From positions 248,001 to 312,000 of the forward strand of contig CANQLV010000001.1 of assembly GCA_947624785.1 (NCBI GenBank): a stretch of 64,000 nt of DNA, read 5' to 3'. This DNA is from Akkermansia muciniphila (lineage in GTDB: Bacteria > Verrucomicrobiota > Verrucomicrobiia > Verrucomicrobiales > Akkermansiaceae). The position numbers were made by a program, and so were the translations under genes. Under the pieces are notes generated by a model. It ran no database searches, was not told the DNA's origin, and worked only from the letters and a program-made list of their open reading frames with translations. Positions 9,075 through 18,502 of this stretch are shown here, piece after piece (positions within the stretch are counted from its first letter, which is position 1; every line of letters starts with the position of its first letter).

Positions 9075-9578
9075 TTAAATGTATTTCCTCTCCATCATGT
9101 GGGCCTTCAAAGGGTCCGCGGCGAAGAGGTGGGTGAGGCCGATCGCCAAGGCGTCGGCGGCATCGGATTCCGGCGTTTCCCGGAGTTCCAGCAGGGCGCG
9201 CACCATGAAGGCGACCTGCGCTTTTTGAGCGGCCCCCCGCCCTACAACGGAGAGTTTCACGCTTTTGGGAGAGTATTCCATGATCCGCAGCCCGGCTTCC
9301 GCCGCGGCGATCACCACGGCCGCCTTGGCCGCGCCCATCGTGATGGCCGTCTGATGGGACTGGACGTAGATGATGCGTTCCACCGCCATTTCATCCGGTT
9401 CCCATTTTTCAATGAGGTTGCCCAGATGCTGCTTGATGGCAAGCAGGCAGCCGGACTGGGATACGCTCCGGGGAATGGAGAGCGTTCCGTAGTCCAGGGC
9501 ACACGCCCGGCGGTGGTCGCCCTCCACCACGGCATAGCCCGTGTTGCGGATGGCCGGGTCTATGGCAAGGATGCGCAT
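9075..9578 (-). CDS. ruvC: Crossover junction endodeoxyribonuclease RuvC
   Basis: This 167-aa RuvC resolves Holliday junctions in complex with RuvAB. The start is the ATG at 9578, giving MRILAIDPAIRNTGYAVVE with the first catalytic Asp (Asp7). The open frame continues upstream to 9785, but only as an out-of-frame shadow of the helicase gene. Other landmarks are AVERIIYVQSHQTAITMG (Glu in the active site), YSPKSVKLSVVGRGAAQKAQV, and the C-terminal acidic ESDAADALAIGLTH. Length is normal for the family. It lies just downstream of the DEAD-box helicase gene on the same strand (44-bp gap). Confidence 0.93.
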   Translation of the reverse strand: MRILAIDPAIRNTGYAVVEGDHRRACALDYGTLSIPRSVSQSGCLLAIKQHLGNLIEKWEPDEMAVERIIYVQSHQTAITMGAAKAAVVIAAAEAGLRIMEYSPKSVKLSVVGRGAAQKAQVAFMVRALLELRETPESDAADALAIGLTHLFAADPLKAHMMERKYI

Positions 9579-9621
9579 GGGATGATATTCATTCCCGCAG
9601 GAGAACCCTGTCAGCTCCCCC

Positions 9622-10824
9622 TTAGCGTCTGCGGCGCTTGGGGCCGGCGGGTTTGACCTTGCGGACGGACTTGACGGGCTTGTCTTCCAGCAGGGCGGTG
9701 TACGTGTAGTTGAAGCCGTCCAGCTTTTTGCGTTCAATGGGCTTTCCGATGAAGTTTTCCACAGCCGTGGCAAAGTCCACTTCATCCGCCGTCATGATCG
9801 TGAAGGCGTCTCCGGAGGCTTCGGCACGGCCGGTACGGCCGATGCGGTGCACGTAGTCTTCCGCATTTTCCGGCACCCGGTAGTTGATGACGTGGGTCAC
9901 GCCGCTGATGTCAATGCCGCGCGCCGCCACATCCGTAGCCACCAGGATATCATATTTGCCGCTTTTGAAGCCCTTGAGCGCCTCCATGCGTTCCTTCTGG
10001 GGAATGTCGGAGTGCATGACGGCCACTTCCCCGCGGTAGCCATGCTGCTTGAGCATGCCGCACACGGCGTCCGCTTCCTTGCGGGTACGGGTGAAGATCA
10101 TGACGGAATGGAAGTCCGTCCCCTTGAGCAGGGCCAGCAGCAGTTCGTCCCGCTGGTCCAGCGCCACCGGATAAAAGGCGTGGCTGATGGTGGCAGCCAC
10201 TTCCCGCCGGGCGATGGTGACTTCCGCGGGGTCCGTCAGGCACCATTTGGCAAATCCGGCGATGACCGGGGGCATGGTGGCGGAGAAGAAGAGGGTCTGC
10301 CTGCCTTCCCACGGGCAGAGGTTGACGATTTTACGGACGATGGGGAGGAAGCCCATGTCCAGCATGCGGTCCACCTCATCCAGCACCAGGGCCTTGACTT
10401 CTCCGAAGCGCATGGTGCCGCGGTAGAAGTGGTCCACCAGGCGGCCGGGCGTCGCCACCACGATGTCCGCTCCGTTTTTCAAGTCTTCCGTCTGCTTTCC
10501 GTAGCCCACGCCGCCGTACAGCAGGGCCACTTTCAGGCCGGTGAATTCGCCGTATTCGGCAAAGGCTTCCGCCACCTGGTCCGCCAGTTCGCGGGTGGGT
10601 TCCAGCACCAGTATCTGGGGCTTGCCGATGGGTTTAAGCTTCGTCAGCAGGGGGAGGGCAAAAGCGGCGGTTTTTCCCGTTCCCGTCTGGGAGGCCCCGA
10701 TGAGGTCCCGGCCCTCCAGAATGATGGGGATGGCCTGCTCCTGAATGGGGGTGGGATGTTCATAACCGCATTTCTCCACCGCCTTCAAGACGGGTTCCGA
10801 TAAACCTAATTCTGAAAATAACAT
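9622..10824 (-). CDS. DEAD-box ATP-dependent RNA helicase (RhlE-like)
   Basis: This 400-aa superfamily 2 RNA helicase core has almost no extra C-terminus. It shows the Q motif (YEHPTPIQEQAIP), motif I ASQTGTGKT, motif Ia PTRELADQV, TPGRLVDH, motif III SAT, and motifs V-VI ATDVAARGIDISG and HRIGRTGRA. Motif II is DEVD instead of DEAD (VLDEVDRMLDMGF). A short basic tail (KPAGPKRRRR) probably helps RNA binding. The RDRMLDMGF context and compact size point to the RhlE group. Likely roles are in ribosome assembly or mRNA turnover. It is followed by ruvC. Confidence 0.9.
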   Translation of the reverse strand: MLFSELGLSEPVLKAVEKCGYEHPTPIQEQAIPIILEGRDLIGASQTGTGKTAAFALPLLTKLKPIGKPQILVLEPTRELADQVAEAFAEYGEFTGLKVALLYGGVGYGKQTEDLKNGADIVVATPGRLVDHFYRGTMRFGEVKALVLDEVDRMLDMGFLPIVRKIVNLCPWEGRQTLFFSATMPPVIAGFAKWCLTDPAEVTIARREVAATISHAFYPVALDQRDELLLALLKGTDFHSVMIFTRTRKEADAVCGMLKQHGYRGEVAVMHSDIPQKERMEALKGFKSGKYDILVATDVAARGIDISGVTHVINYRVPENAEDYVHRIGRTGRAEASGDAFTIMTADEVDFATAVENFIGKPIERKKLDGFNYTYTALLEDKPVKSVRKVKPAGPKRRRR

Positions 10825-10885
10825 TGATCTTGTATGCTTGCTAGAGAGTAGAGCACGGCCCCGCGCAGCGGCGCGGGAAGCGTGG

Positions 10886-11515
10886 TCAGGAGATGAACGG
10901 ATTGGTCAGCAGTTCATTCTTCACGGTGGTGTACGGACCGTGTCCCGGGAAAATCATGGTGGTAGCGGGCTGGTTGAGCACTTTCTTTTCTATGCCCTGT
11001 TTCAGCAGGCGCAGGTTCCCTCCCGGAAGGTCCGTGCGCCCGATGGAACCGGCAAAGATAACATCCCCCGTGAACATGATTCCCTCGTCCGGCAGGTCGT
11101 AAACGATGCTGTCCGGAGAGTGTCCCGGCACCTGGTGCAGATGCCACAGCAGACCGCCCCAGTTTGCCGTGTGGATGTCCGGCGTGAGTATTTCATCCAC
11201 CACAAACGGCTGTACGTTGAGGGGAAGCCCCCAGGCGTCGCGCGCCATTTTTTCCAGCGTCAAGTCTTCAGTGTAAGGCTGTCCGGCGTGAATGCGGCAG
11301 CCGAAGATCTGGCGCATGCGGCAGGCGTCCTCCACATGGTCAAAGTGCTGGTGCGTGATGAGAAGGTCCGTGATGATGATATCGGGCTTTTTGGAGTATA
11401 TCCAGTCCGCGAAGCCGGACGGAGCGTCCACCGCCACGTAAGTGTTATCCTTCGTCTTGAAGAGATAACCATTACAGGAAGCTACTCCACCCGTATAAAC
11501 GCGAATCCGATCCAT
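10886..11515 (-). CDS. MBL-fold metallo-hydrolase (glyoxalase II-like)
   Basis: This 209-aa metallo-beta-lactamase-fold protein has the metal motif THQHFDH (~55-61), the later metal ligands in PGHSPDSIVY and TGDVIFAGSIGRTD, and PGHGPYTT near the end. This pattern is typical of the small glyoxalase II/YcbL-like hydrolases, which act on thioesters such as lactoylglutathione. The physiological substrate is not determined by the motifs. It is 61 bp upstream of the helicase gene on no obvious shared operon signal; a GC-rich hairpin without a T-run lies at about 10860-10877. Confidence 0.85.
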   Translation of the reverse strand: MDRIRVYTGGVASCNGYLFKTKDNTYVAVDAPSGFADWIYSKKPDIIITDLLITHQHFDHVEDACRMRQIFGCRIHAGQPYTEDLTLEKMARDAWGLPLNVQPFVVDEILTPDIHTANWGGLLWHLHQVPGHSPDSIVYDLPDEGIMFTGDVIFAGSIGRTDLPGGNLRLLKQGIEKKVLNQPATTMIFPGHGPYTTVKNELLTNPFIS

Positions 11516-11606
11516 GAGCAGGGATTGTAGTGAGATCGCCCGGAATATCCAGTATAAAGACGGTTTCCTTCAATTGCTTTCTGTCATCTTCCCGCGGGGG
11601 AGGCCG

Positions 11607-12647
11607 TCACACCAGGCTCCAGGGAATGACGCATCCGGCCTCCATCGGCACCACTTTCTGCCCATGCCCCTCGTAGGTGTCCGGCACCAGCATTTCCCGC
11701 CGCTGCAGGCGCACCGTCCTGGCAGGCGGCTTCAGTCCGTACAGGGAGCGGGCATGGCCGGAAACAAAGCCCTGCAACCGGTCCAGGGCGCCGTGTTCGT
11801 CAAACAGGGCCGCCAGGCGCGGCAGGGCGATGGGAGCGGTAAACACGCCGGCGGCGCAGCCGCACGCTTCCTTGGCATGGACGGGATGGGGCGCGGAGTC
11901 ACTGCCGAACATGAGGCGCGGATGTCCGGAGAGGGCCGCTTTCAACAGGGCTTCCCGGTCTTCCGGCCTTTTGGCGATCGGCTTGCAGAAGAGGTGGGGC
12001 CGCAGCATGCCCCCCGCCACGTCGTCCAGCGTGATGAGAAGATGCTGGAGGGTCACGGTAGCCGCCAAGTTTTCAAATTCATCCAGCAGCCGCACGGCGG
12101 AGGCCGTAGTGATGTGTTCCATGCAGATGGTCAGCCGGGGAAAGCGGGCGGCCAGATCACGGTAAACGTCCAGGAATTCGGCTTCCCGGTCCATCACGAA
12201 TCCGTGGCTTTCACCGTGCACCAGCAGCGGAATGCCCATTTCCTGCATGAGGGACATGGTGGCCTCCGCGTCTTTCATGGCCCTTACGCCTCCTTCGCTG
12301 TTCGTAGTGGCTCCCGCCGGGTACAGCTTGATGCCGAATACCAGTTCCTTGAGCGTAGCCAGTTCCTTTTCGGAATAGGAGCGGAAGAAGGCCGTCATGT
12401 ACGGCTGGAAGACGTCTCCCCCGCAAGCGTCCAGCACCCGCTGCCGATAGGCCTGCACCGCCTCTGCATCCGCGACCGGGGGCACCAGGTTGGGCATGAT
12501 GACCGCCCCGGCAAAGGAGGCGGAGCTCAGGGGCGCGACCAGTTTCAGCATGTTGCCGTCCCTCAGGTGAAGATGCATGTCCAGCGGGGAGTGCAGTTCC
12601 AGAATCATGCGGGTATCATGGGGGAAGATTGTGGCGAAATCAAGCAT
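11607..12647 (-). CDS. pyrC: Dihydroorotase, class II (PyrC)
   Basis: This enzyme catalyses the third step of de novo pyrimidine synthesis, cyclising carbamoyl aspartate to dihydroorotate. The landmarks are the metal motif [11 protein letters not shown] near the N-terminus, [23 protein letters not shown] with the carboxylated Lys, VHGES, EHITT, and [13 protein letters not shown] with the catalytic Asp. I chose the ATG at 12647 because a GGAG lies 9 nt upstream; the ATG at 12608 is also possible and closer to the E. coli PyrC N-terminus. The frame stays open to 12740, but that part has no family similarity. Length of about 346 aa is normal. Confidence 0.93.
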   Translation of the reverse strand: MLDFATIFPHDTRMILELHSPLDMHLHLRDGNMLKLVAPLSSASFAGAVIMPNLVPPVADAEAVQAYRQRVLDACGGDVFQPYMTAFFRSYSEKELATLKELVFGIKLYPAGATTNSEGGVRAMKDAEATMSLMQEMGIPLLVHGESHGFVMDREAEFLDVYRDLAARFPRLTICMEHITTASAVRLLDEFENLAATVTLQHLLITLDDVAGGMLRPHLFCKPIAKRPEDREALLKAALSGHPRLMFGSDSAPHPVHAKEACGCAAGVFTAPIALPRLAALFDEHGALDRLQGFVSGHARSLYGLKPPARTVRLQRREMLVPDTYEGHGQKVVPMEAGCVIPWSLV

Positions 12648-12864
12648 GGTTCCCTGCTCCGCGGGAAGGAGGCGAAAGGAGAATAAGAGCCTCCGCTCCC
12701 AGTTGGATGCCTTTCCTTCAAACCGCGGGGATTTATGCAAATTCCTCCACTCCCTGCCGGGGGATGTCCTGGAAAAAACAGGAAAACGGACGGATTCCGG
12801 AGAACGGGACAGTCCCGGGGCATAAAAAAAGCCGCCCGGAGGCGGCCGTTTCTTTGAAACAAGG

Positions 12865-12942
12865 TGGCGAAGCGGACGGGGCTCGAACCCGCGACCTCCA
12901 GCGTGACAGGCTGGCGCTCTAACCGAACTGAGCTACCGCTCC
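12865..12942 (-). tRNA. tRNA-Asp (GTC)
   Basis: Read on the minus strand, this is a full cloverleaf with encoded CCA. The acceptor stem GGAGCGG pairs with CCGCTTC (one G-T). The D arm is GCTC-AGTTCGGTTA-GAGC, the anticodon stem CCAGC/GCTGG holds loop CTGTCAC with anticodon GTC, and the T arm is GCGGG-TTCGAGC-CCCGT. The total is 78 nt. Confidence 0.97.
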
Positions 12943-13140
12943 CTGACCTTGGATGCTGTTCCTGCCTTGCGGCGAGGACGTGGAGGCTTATACACGCCTT
13001 TACACCCCAGTGACAAGAAAAAAAGACTTTTTTTGCAACTTCCGCAACCTCCGGCGGTTTGTATGGTGAAGGAGCCGTGATTTTTCATTTTCCCGATTTA
13101 TTTCGACACAGCAACAAATTCTCAACTTTATTTGTTTTAG

Positions 13141-13168
13141 TTTGACAACAATTAACCGGTTTTGACAT
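13141..13168 (+). promoter_or_regulatory. Candidate promoter/operator of the marR-RND operon
   Basis: TTTGACA occurs twice as a direct repeat 20 bp apart (13141 and 13161). The first copy supplies a TTGACA -35 box, with ACATAA 17 bp downstream as a weak -10. Between the repeats lies the palindrome AACCGGTT. The layout fits a promoter with an internal MarR operator; autoregulation is inferred. Confidence 0.45.
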
Positions 13169-13177
13169 AACAGCCGC

Positions 13178-13648
13178 ATGCTTCAACCTGCCGTGGATAT
13201 CACTACCTCCGTTCACAAGTTCGAGACCATCCTTTACCAGTTTAAAAGAGATAACTTGAATGAAGTGGACCAGAGCCACTATCAGAAGATCATGGGGCTC
13301 TCCGTCCGGCAGATGAACGCCCTGGGCGCCCTGAACCGATTGATGACCAACCGCCATGAAGGCATTCCCCTGAAGACGCTCGCCCATCATCTCCGCATGA
13401 GCATTCCCTCCACGTCCCTGCTGGTGGACAGCATGGTGAAGAAGGGCCTTTTCGACCGCAAGGAGAACCCGCGCGACAGGCGTTCCCTGTGCATCCGCCT
13501 TTCCGAGGAAGGCGAATCCAGGTTCCAGATGCTTTTCAACGGCATGAAGAAGCGGCTGGACACCCTGTTCAGCACCCTGACGCAAGAGGACAAGGAGAAT
13601 TTCTGCCGCATTGTGGATACCCTTTACAACCACGTTTACAGTAAATAA
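13178..13648 (+). CDS. MarR-family transcriptional regulator
   Basis: This 156-aa winged-helix regulator has a recognition region LKTLAHHLRMSIPSTSLLVDSMVKKGL followed by the wing DRKENPRDRRSLCIRLSEEG, the hallmark DxRD segment of MarR proteins. N- and C-terminal helices would form the dimer. It is the first gene of an operon, 6 bp ahead of an RND adaptor gene, so it very likely represses or derepresses that pump in response to a ligand. No Shine-Dalgarno is visible before the ATG. Confidence 0.9.
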   Translation: MLQPAVDITTSVHKFETILYQFKRDNLNEVDQSHYQKIMGLSVRQMNALGALNRLMTNRHEGIPLKTLAHHLRMSIPSTSLLVDSMVKKGLFDRKENPRDRRSLCIRLSEEGESRFQMLFNGMKKRLDTLFSTLTQEDKENFCRIVDTLYNHVYSK

Positions 13649-13654
13649 TACCAT

Positions 13655-14788
13655 ATGAAAAAACATACGCACCAACGGAAGGTTCCCCTCCGCCTGCTGG
13701 CCGGCACCGGCCTGCTTTTCTCTCTGCTTGTTCCGGGTTATTCCCAGGGAGCGCCGGGAGGGGCCGCCAAGCCCAGTACCGTACTCGTCGAGAAAGCAAC
13801 AGCGATCGACAGCGCGGTGAACAAGAAGTACATCGGCCAGGTGGAAGCTATTGACCGGGTGACCGTACAGCCCCGCGTTTCCGGCAACATCGTGGCCACC
13901 CGCTTCCGGGAAGGCAAGGTGGTGAAGAAGGGAGACCTCCTTTTCGAGATAGAAGACACTCGCTACAAGGCGGCCGTGGAGGAAGCGGTAGCCAAGAAGG
14001 CCCAGCTTGAAGCCAAGCTGCTTTACGCCAAGAACAGCTTTGAACGCTATAACAGGCTGCTGGCCTCCAAGTCCGTCTCCATGGATACGGTGGAGAACGC
14101 CAAGAGCACCATGCACGCCCTGGAAGCGGAAATCCAGTCCGCAGACGCCGCCATCACGGTAGCGAAGGACGACCTCAATTACACCAAACTCACGGCTCCC
14201 ATCACGGGCCGCACGGGCCGCGTCACTTTTTCCACGGGCAATTACATCACGCCCACCTCCGGCTCTCTGGTGACCATCACGGGCATTGACGAGGTGTACG
14301 TGAAGTTCCCCATCAGCGAACGCGATTTCCTCTCCCTGTTCGGCACCCAGGAGAAGATGAAGAAGGAGGCCCTCGTGTCCGTCAACCTCGCCAACGGGAA
14401 GGCGTACGACCAGCCGGGCAGGATTTTCATGACGGACAATACCGTCCAGCCGACCACGGACACCCTGAACGTCTGGGCCAGCTTCCCCAATCCGGAAGAC
14501 GTGCTGACGCCCGGCGGCGTGGTCACGGTGAATCTTTCCAAGAAGAACGTGGACCGCTTCCCGGCTGCCAACATTTCCTCCGTGATGCACGACGCCTACA
14601 AAAGCTACGTTTACGTGGTGAACGACCAGGGCGTGGTGGAACGCCGCGACGTCACGCTGGGCAACACGGTCAACAATGAGCAGTGCTTCAGCTCCGGCGT
14701 CAAGGAAGGGGAAGTCATCATCATTGACGGGATGCACAAGGTGCGTCCCGGCGCCAAGGTGAATCCGGTGTATTCCGCTCAAAACTGA
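13655..14788 (+). CDS. RND efflux periplasmic adaptor (membrane fusion protein)
   Basis: This 377-aa AcrA/MexA-type adaptor bridges the inner-membrane pump and the outer-membrane channel. An N-terminal signal segment (LLAGTGLLFSLLVPGYSQGA) is followed by the lipoyl/barrel-sandwich half motif (VEAIDRVTVQPRVSGNIVA...GDLLFEIED) and an alpha-hairpin (~100-150). The second lipoyl half is LTAPITGRTGR, followed by a beta-barrel and a membrane-proximal domain. No lipobox Cys is apparent. It sits between marR (6-bp gap) and the RND pump gene (7-bp gap). Confidence 0.92.
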   Translation: MKKHTHQRKVPLRLLAGTGLLFSLLVPGYSQGAPGGAAKPSTVLVEKATAIDSAVNKKYIGQVEAIDRVTVQPRVSGNIVATRFREGKVVKKGDLLFEIEDTRYKAAVEEAVAKKAQLEAKLLYAKNSFERYNRLLASKSVSMDTVENAKSTMHALEAEIQSADAAITVAKDDLNYTKLTAPITGRTGRVTFSTGNYITPTSGSLVTITGIDEVYVKFPISERDFLSLFGTQEKMKKEALVSVNLANGKAYDQPGRIFMTDNTVQPTTDTLNVWASFPNPEDVLTPGGVVTVNLSKKNVDRFPAANISSVMHDAYKSYVYVVNDQGVVERRDVTLGNTVNNEQCFSSGVKEGEVIIIDGMHKVRPGAKVNPVYSAQN

Positions 14789-14795
14789 TCCTCCC

Positions 14796-17700
14796 ATGAT
14801 TGCGGACCTGTTTATCAAACGCCCCAAATTCGCCATCGTCATCGCCATCCTGATGATTCTGGCGGGCGGCATCTGCCTGAAGCAGCTGCCCATTGCGGAG
14901 TATCCGGAAATCGCCCCCACCAGCATCAACGTGCAGGCCACCTACACGGGCGCGAGCGCCCAGGTGGTGATGGAGACGCTGGCTTCCCCCATTGAGGAGG
15001 AACTCAACGGGCTGGAGAACCTGCTTTATTTCTCCTCCAAGTCGGACAACACCGGCGGTTATTCCCTGTCCCTGACGTTCAAGAGCGGCACGGACTCGGA
15101 CATCAACATGGTGAACGTCCAGAACGCCTTGAAGCGCGTGGAGTACAAGCTTCCCAAGGAAGTGACGGACCAGGGCATCAAGATACGGAAGCGCTCCTCG
15201 GACATCCTGGGGTTCTTCGCCTTCCGTTCCACCAGCATGAGCTCCCTGGAACTGAACAACTTCGTCAAGTCCAGGGTGAAGGATGAGATCGCCCGCGTGC
15301 CGGGCATCTCCGCCGTCAACCTGATGCCGGAAAAGAATTACAGCATGCGCATCTGGCTGGACGCCCTGCGCATGTCCGCCCTGAACATCACGCCGGATGA
15401 CGTTTCCAACGCCATCAAGGCGCAGAACGTCCAGGCCGCCGCCGGTTCCATCGGCTCGGAAGGGGAAAATAATTTCATCCAGTACAAGGTGAACGTCACC
15501 GGGCGGCTTCAAACCGTGGAGGAGTTCAGCAAGATTATCGTCCGCACCGGACAGGACGGCCACGTCACCCGGCTGGACGACATCGCCCGCATTGAGCTGG
15601 GCGCGGAAACCTACACGGGCAGCAGCCGCAACAACGGGGAGGATTCCGTGAACATGGCCGTGTACCGCCTGGACGACGCCAACGCCCTGGAAGCCATGAA
15701 CGGCGTGAAGGATACGCTGGTAAGATTGCAGGAACGCTTTCCGGACGGCGTGAGCTACGTCGTCAGTTACGACCCCACGCAATACATTTCCGCCACCATG
15801 GCGGAAATCGTGGAAACGCTGATCATCGCCCTGATTCTGGTGGTGGGCATCACGTACGTGTTCCTCCAGGACTGGCGCGCCACCCTCATTCCGGCGCTCG
15901 CCATCCCCGTCTCCCTGATCGGCACCTTCGCCATCCTGCTGCCGCTGGGCTTTTCCATCAACGTGCTGACCATGTTCGGCCTGATCCTGGTGATCGGCTC
16001 CCTGGTGGACGACGGTATCATCGTGGTGGAGAATACCATGCGCATTCTGGAGACGGAGGACCTGTCCCCGGAAGAAGCCACCAGGAAGAGCATGCACCAG
16101 ATCACGGGGGCCATCATCGCCACCACGCTGGTGACGGTGGCCATTTACGTGCCCATCGCCTTCTTCGGCGGCATGGTGGGGAACATTTACATGCAGTTCT
16201 CCGTGACCATGTGCGTGGCCCTCTGCCTTTCCGCCATCAATTCCCTGACGCTCAGCCCCGCCCTGTGCGTGCTGCTGCTGAAAAAGAAGAAAAGGAAGCA
16301 GAGCAGGTTCAGCCCCTTCCGCCCCTTCAACGCCATGCTGGAATGGGCGCGCAAGAGCTATATCAAATGCGCCGGCATCATGGTGCGCCGCGCGTGGCTC
16401 ACGCTGATTCTGCTGGCCGCCGTGCTCGTCGGCAACTGGAAGCTGTTTGAGACCGTTCCCAAGTCCTTCCTCCCCCCGGAAGACAAGGGCACCGTCTTCT
16501 GCGACATCCAGCTGGCTCCGGGCGCTACGCTGGGCCGCACGGAACAGGCCATGCGCAGCGCGGAGCAGAAGCTCATGAGCATTCCCGGCGTGCGCCAGGT
16601 TTCCTCCACCTCCGGGTTCAGCTTCATGGGCGGCAACGGGGAAAACCTGGGCATGTGCATCGCCCAGCTTGACTCCTGGGACAAGCGCAAGACTCCGGAG
16701 CTTTCCCTGGATTCCATCATGCAGAAGGCTTCCATCCTGTGCGACGAGATTCCGGCGGCCAAGGCCACCGTGTTCAGCCCGCCCGCCATCATGGGCCTGG
16801 GCCTGACGGGCGGCGTCTCCTTCATGCTCCAGGCCAGCGGGGAGGAAACTCCCAAGGACCTGGAACGCGTGACGAACGAACTGCTGGACAAGATCAACAA
16901 GCTGCCGGGGGCCATGTACGCCCGCAGCGCGTATGAGGCGAACACGCCCCAGCTTTTCCTGAACATCGACCGTGAAAAGGCGCAGAGCATGCACGTGCCC
17001 GTCAACCGCATTTTCACGACGCTCCAGAGCAAGCTGGCCTCCATGTACATCAATGATTTCAACCTGATCGGCTACACGTTCAAGGTGAAGATGCAGTCCG
17101 CGGCGGAAGACCGCACCAGCATCAACGACATCATGAACACCTACATCCAGAACGACCAGGGCCAGATGGTGCCGCTCAGCTCCGTAGCCACCCTGTCCTA
17201 CATGGTCGGACCGCGGCAGATATCCCGCTTCAACCAGCTCATGTCCGCGGAAGTGACCGCCCAGGCCAAGCCAGGCGTCAGCAGCGGAGAGCTGATGAAC
17301 CAGATTGAGGCCCTTCCGCTGCCGGAAAATTATTCCATCACCTGGACGGACATGAGCTACCAGGAACGGCAGAATGACGGCAAGATCGTCCTGCTGATGG
17401 GCATGGCCCTGCTCTTCGGCTACCTGTTCCTGGTGGCGCAGTATGAGAGCTGGACGGTCCCTATTTCCGTCATCGTCTCCGTCTCCGTGGCCCTGCTGGG
17501 CGCCCTGCTCGGCCTGATCATCTGCAACACGCCCCTGAGCATTTACGCCCAGCTCGGGCTGGTGATGCTGGTGGGCCTGGCCGGGAAGAACGCCATTCTG
17601 ATGGTGGAGTTCTCCAAGATGGAGCGGGAGCGCGGCGTGCCTATCCAGGAGGCGGCCCTGGAAGGGGCGCGGCAGCGCTTCCGCGCCGTGATGATGACGG

Positions 17701-17903
17701 CCATTTCCTTCATCATCGGGGTATTCCCCATGGTGATCGCCTCCGGCGCGGGCGCGGCAAGCCGCAAGGCCATCGGCATCTCCACCTTCTACGGCATGAT
17801 TCTTGCCACCCTGGTGGGCATCCTGTTTATTCCGGCCCTGTATGCCATGTTCCAGCGCTACCGTGAATGGGTGAAGGCCCTGTTCACCGGAAAGGCGCAA
17901 TAA
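14796..17903 (+). CDS. RND multidrug efflux transporter, AcrB/HAE1 type
   Basis: This 1035-aa inner-membrane proton-drug antiporter has the usual 12-TM plan with two large periplasmic loops. TM1 is followed by QLPIAEYPEIAPTSINVQATYTGASA. TM4 carries the proton-relay pair in SLVDDGIIVVEN. The second half has NAILMVEFSKMERERG and a C-terminal FIIGVFPMVIASGAGAASR. It is the last gene of the marR operon, which has no outer-membrane factor, so it probably borrows one such as the protein at 46007. A perfect 12-bp hairpin terminator follows. Confidence 0.95.
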   Translation: MIADLFIKRPKFAIVIAILMILAGGICLKQLPIAEYPEIAPTSINVQATYTGASAQVVMETLASPIEEELNGLENLLYFSSKSDNTGGYSLSLTFKSGTDSDINMVNVQNALKRVEYKLPKEVTDQGIKIRKRSSDILGFFAFRSTSMSSLELNNFVKSRVKDEIARVPGISAVNLMPEKNYSMRIWLDALRMSALNITPDDVSNAIKAQNVQAAAGSIGSEGENNFIQYKVNVTGRLQTVEEFSKIIVRTGQDGHVTRLDDIARIELGAETYTGSSRNNGEDSVNMAVYRLDDANALEAMNGVKDTLVRLQERFPDGVSYVVSYDPTQYISATMAEIVETLIIALILVVGITYVFLQDWRATLIPALAIPVSLIGTFAILLPLGFSINVLTMFGLILVIGSLVDDGIIVVENTMRILETEDLSPEEATRKSMHQITGAIIATTLVTVAIYVPIAFFGGMVGNIYMQFSVTMCVALCLSAINSLTLSPALCVLLLKKKKRKQSRFSPFRPFNAMLEWARKSYIKCAGIMVRRAWLTLILLAAVLVGNWKLFETVPKSFLPPEDKGTVFCDIQLAPGATLGRTEQAMRSAEQKLMSIPGVRQVSSTSGFSFMGGNGENLGMCIAQLDSWDKRKTPELSLDSIMQKASILCDEIPAAKATVFSPPAIMGLGLTGGVSFMLQASGEETPKDLERVTNELLDKINKLPGAMYARSAYEANTPQLFLNIDREKAQSMHVPVNRIFTTLQSKLASMYINDFNLIGYTFKVKMQSAAEDRTSINDIMNTYIQNDQGQMVPLSSVATLSYMVGPRQISRFNQLMSAEVTAQAKPGVSSGELMNQIEALPLPENYSITWTDMSYQERQNDGKIVLLMGMALLFGYLFLVAQYESWTVPISVIVSVSVALLGALLGLIICNTPLSIYAQLGLVMLVGLAGKNAILMVEFSKMERERGVPIQEAALEGARQRFRAVMMTAISFIIGVFPMVIASGAGAASRKAIGISTFYGMILATLVGILFIPALYAMFQRYREWVKALFTGKAQ

Positions 17904-17926
17904 CGGGGGAAAAATCCCTCCTTGGA

Positions 17927-17959
17927 AGACGGGGCGGCTCTGCCGCTCCGTCTTTTTTT
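17927..17959 (+). terminator. Intrinsic terminator of the marR-RND operon
   Basis: A 12-bp stem (one G-T pair) with a TCT loop at 17927-17952 is followed by a run of seven Ts. Confidence 0.92.
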
Positions 17960-18010
17960 ACGCTTCATCCCATATCCGCAGAGAATGGGAAAAAGAAGAC
18001 GCCCCTTCCC

Positions 18011-18481
18011 CTACTCGTACAAATACAGGTCAAAGCCTTCAAACCGCTCTTTCAGGGAGGCATGACCAAGCTTGTCCTCAAACGGAGGGAGGAAGGTATC
18101 CGCCGGATATTCCCCCTTTACTTTGGAAACCCACATGCGGGACATGAACGGCATCATCAGGGAAAAGATTTCCGCACCGCCGATGACCATGACTTCCGGG
18201 TCCATCAGCTCCAGCCGTTCCAGCTCCTCCACGGAATGAATCACCTGAACCCCTTCCGCCGTCCAGGCCGGGTCACGGGTCAGCACGATGTTCTGCCTGT
18301 TGGGGAGCGGCCTGCCGATGCTCTCATATGTCTTACGGCCCATCAGCACGGGATGCCCCGTCGTGATGCGCTTGAAAGTCTTGAGGTCGTCCGGCAGGCG
18401 CCAGGGCAAGGCTCCCCGGCAGCCGATGCCGCGGTCCTGCGCCATGGCGACTACTCCTGTGTAAGTAACGGGCTGTGACAT
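18011..18481 (-). CDS. folA: Dihydrofolate reductase
   Basis: This 156-aa NADPH-dependent DHFR regenerates tetrahydrofolate. Family landmarks are VVAMAQDRGIGCRGALPWRLPDDLKTF (substrate pocket with the catalytic Asp), LMGRKTYESIGRPLPNRQNIVLTRD (NADPH site), and VIGGAEIFSLMMPF. The length is normal. It lies 21 bp downstream of thyA on the same strand, the common thyA-folA pair in which ThyA makes dihydrofolate and FolA reduces it. Confidence 0.95.
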   Translation of the reverse strand: MSQPVTYTGVVAMAQDRGIGCRGALPWRLPDDLKTFKRITTGHPVLMGRKTYESIGRPLPNRQNIVLTRDPAWTAEGVQVIHSVEELERLELMDPEVMVIGGAEIFSLMMPFMSRMWVSKVKGEYPADTFLPPFEDKLGHASLKERFEGFDLYLYE

Positions 18482-18502
18482 GATGGATGAAGGGATGAGA
18501 GG

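Noticed and set aside
14721..17900. Long open frame on the minus strand (1059 codons)
   Set aside because: It is antisense to the RND pump gene; its composition (His, Gly, Gln and Arg rich, no domain) is the usual shadow of a GC-rich gene. The same holds for 42735-45983, 13085-14941 and similar frames.
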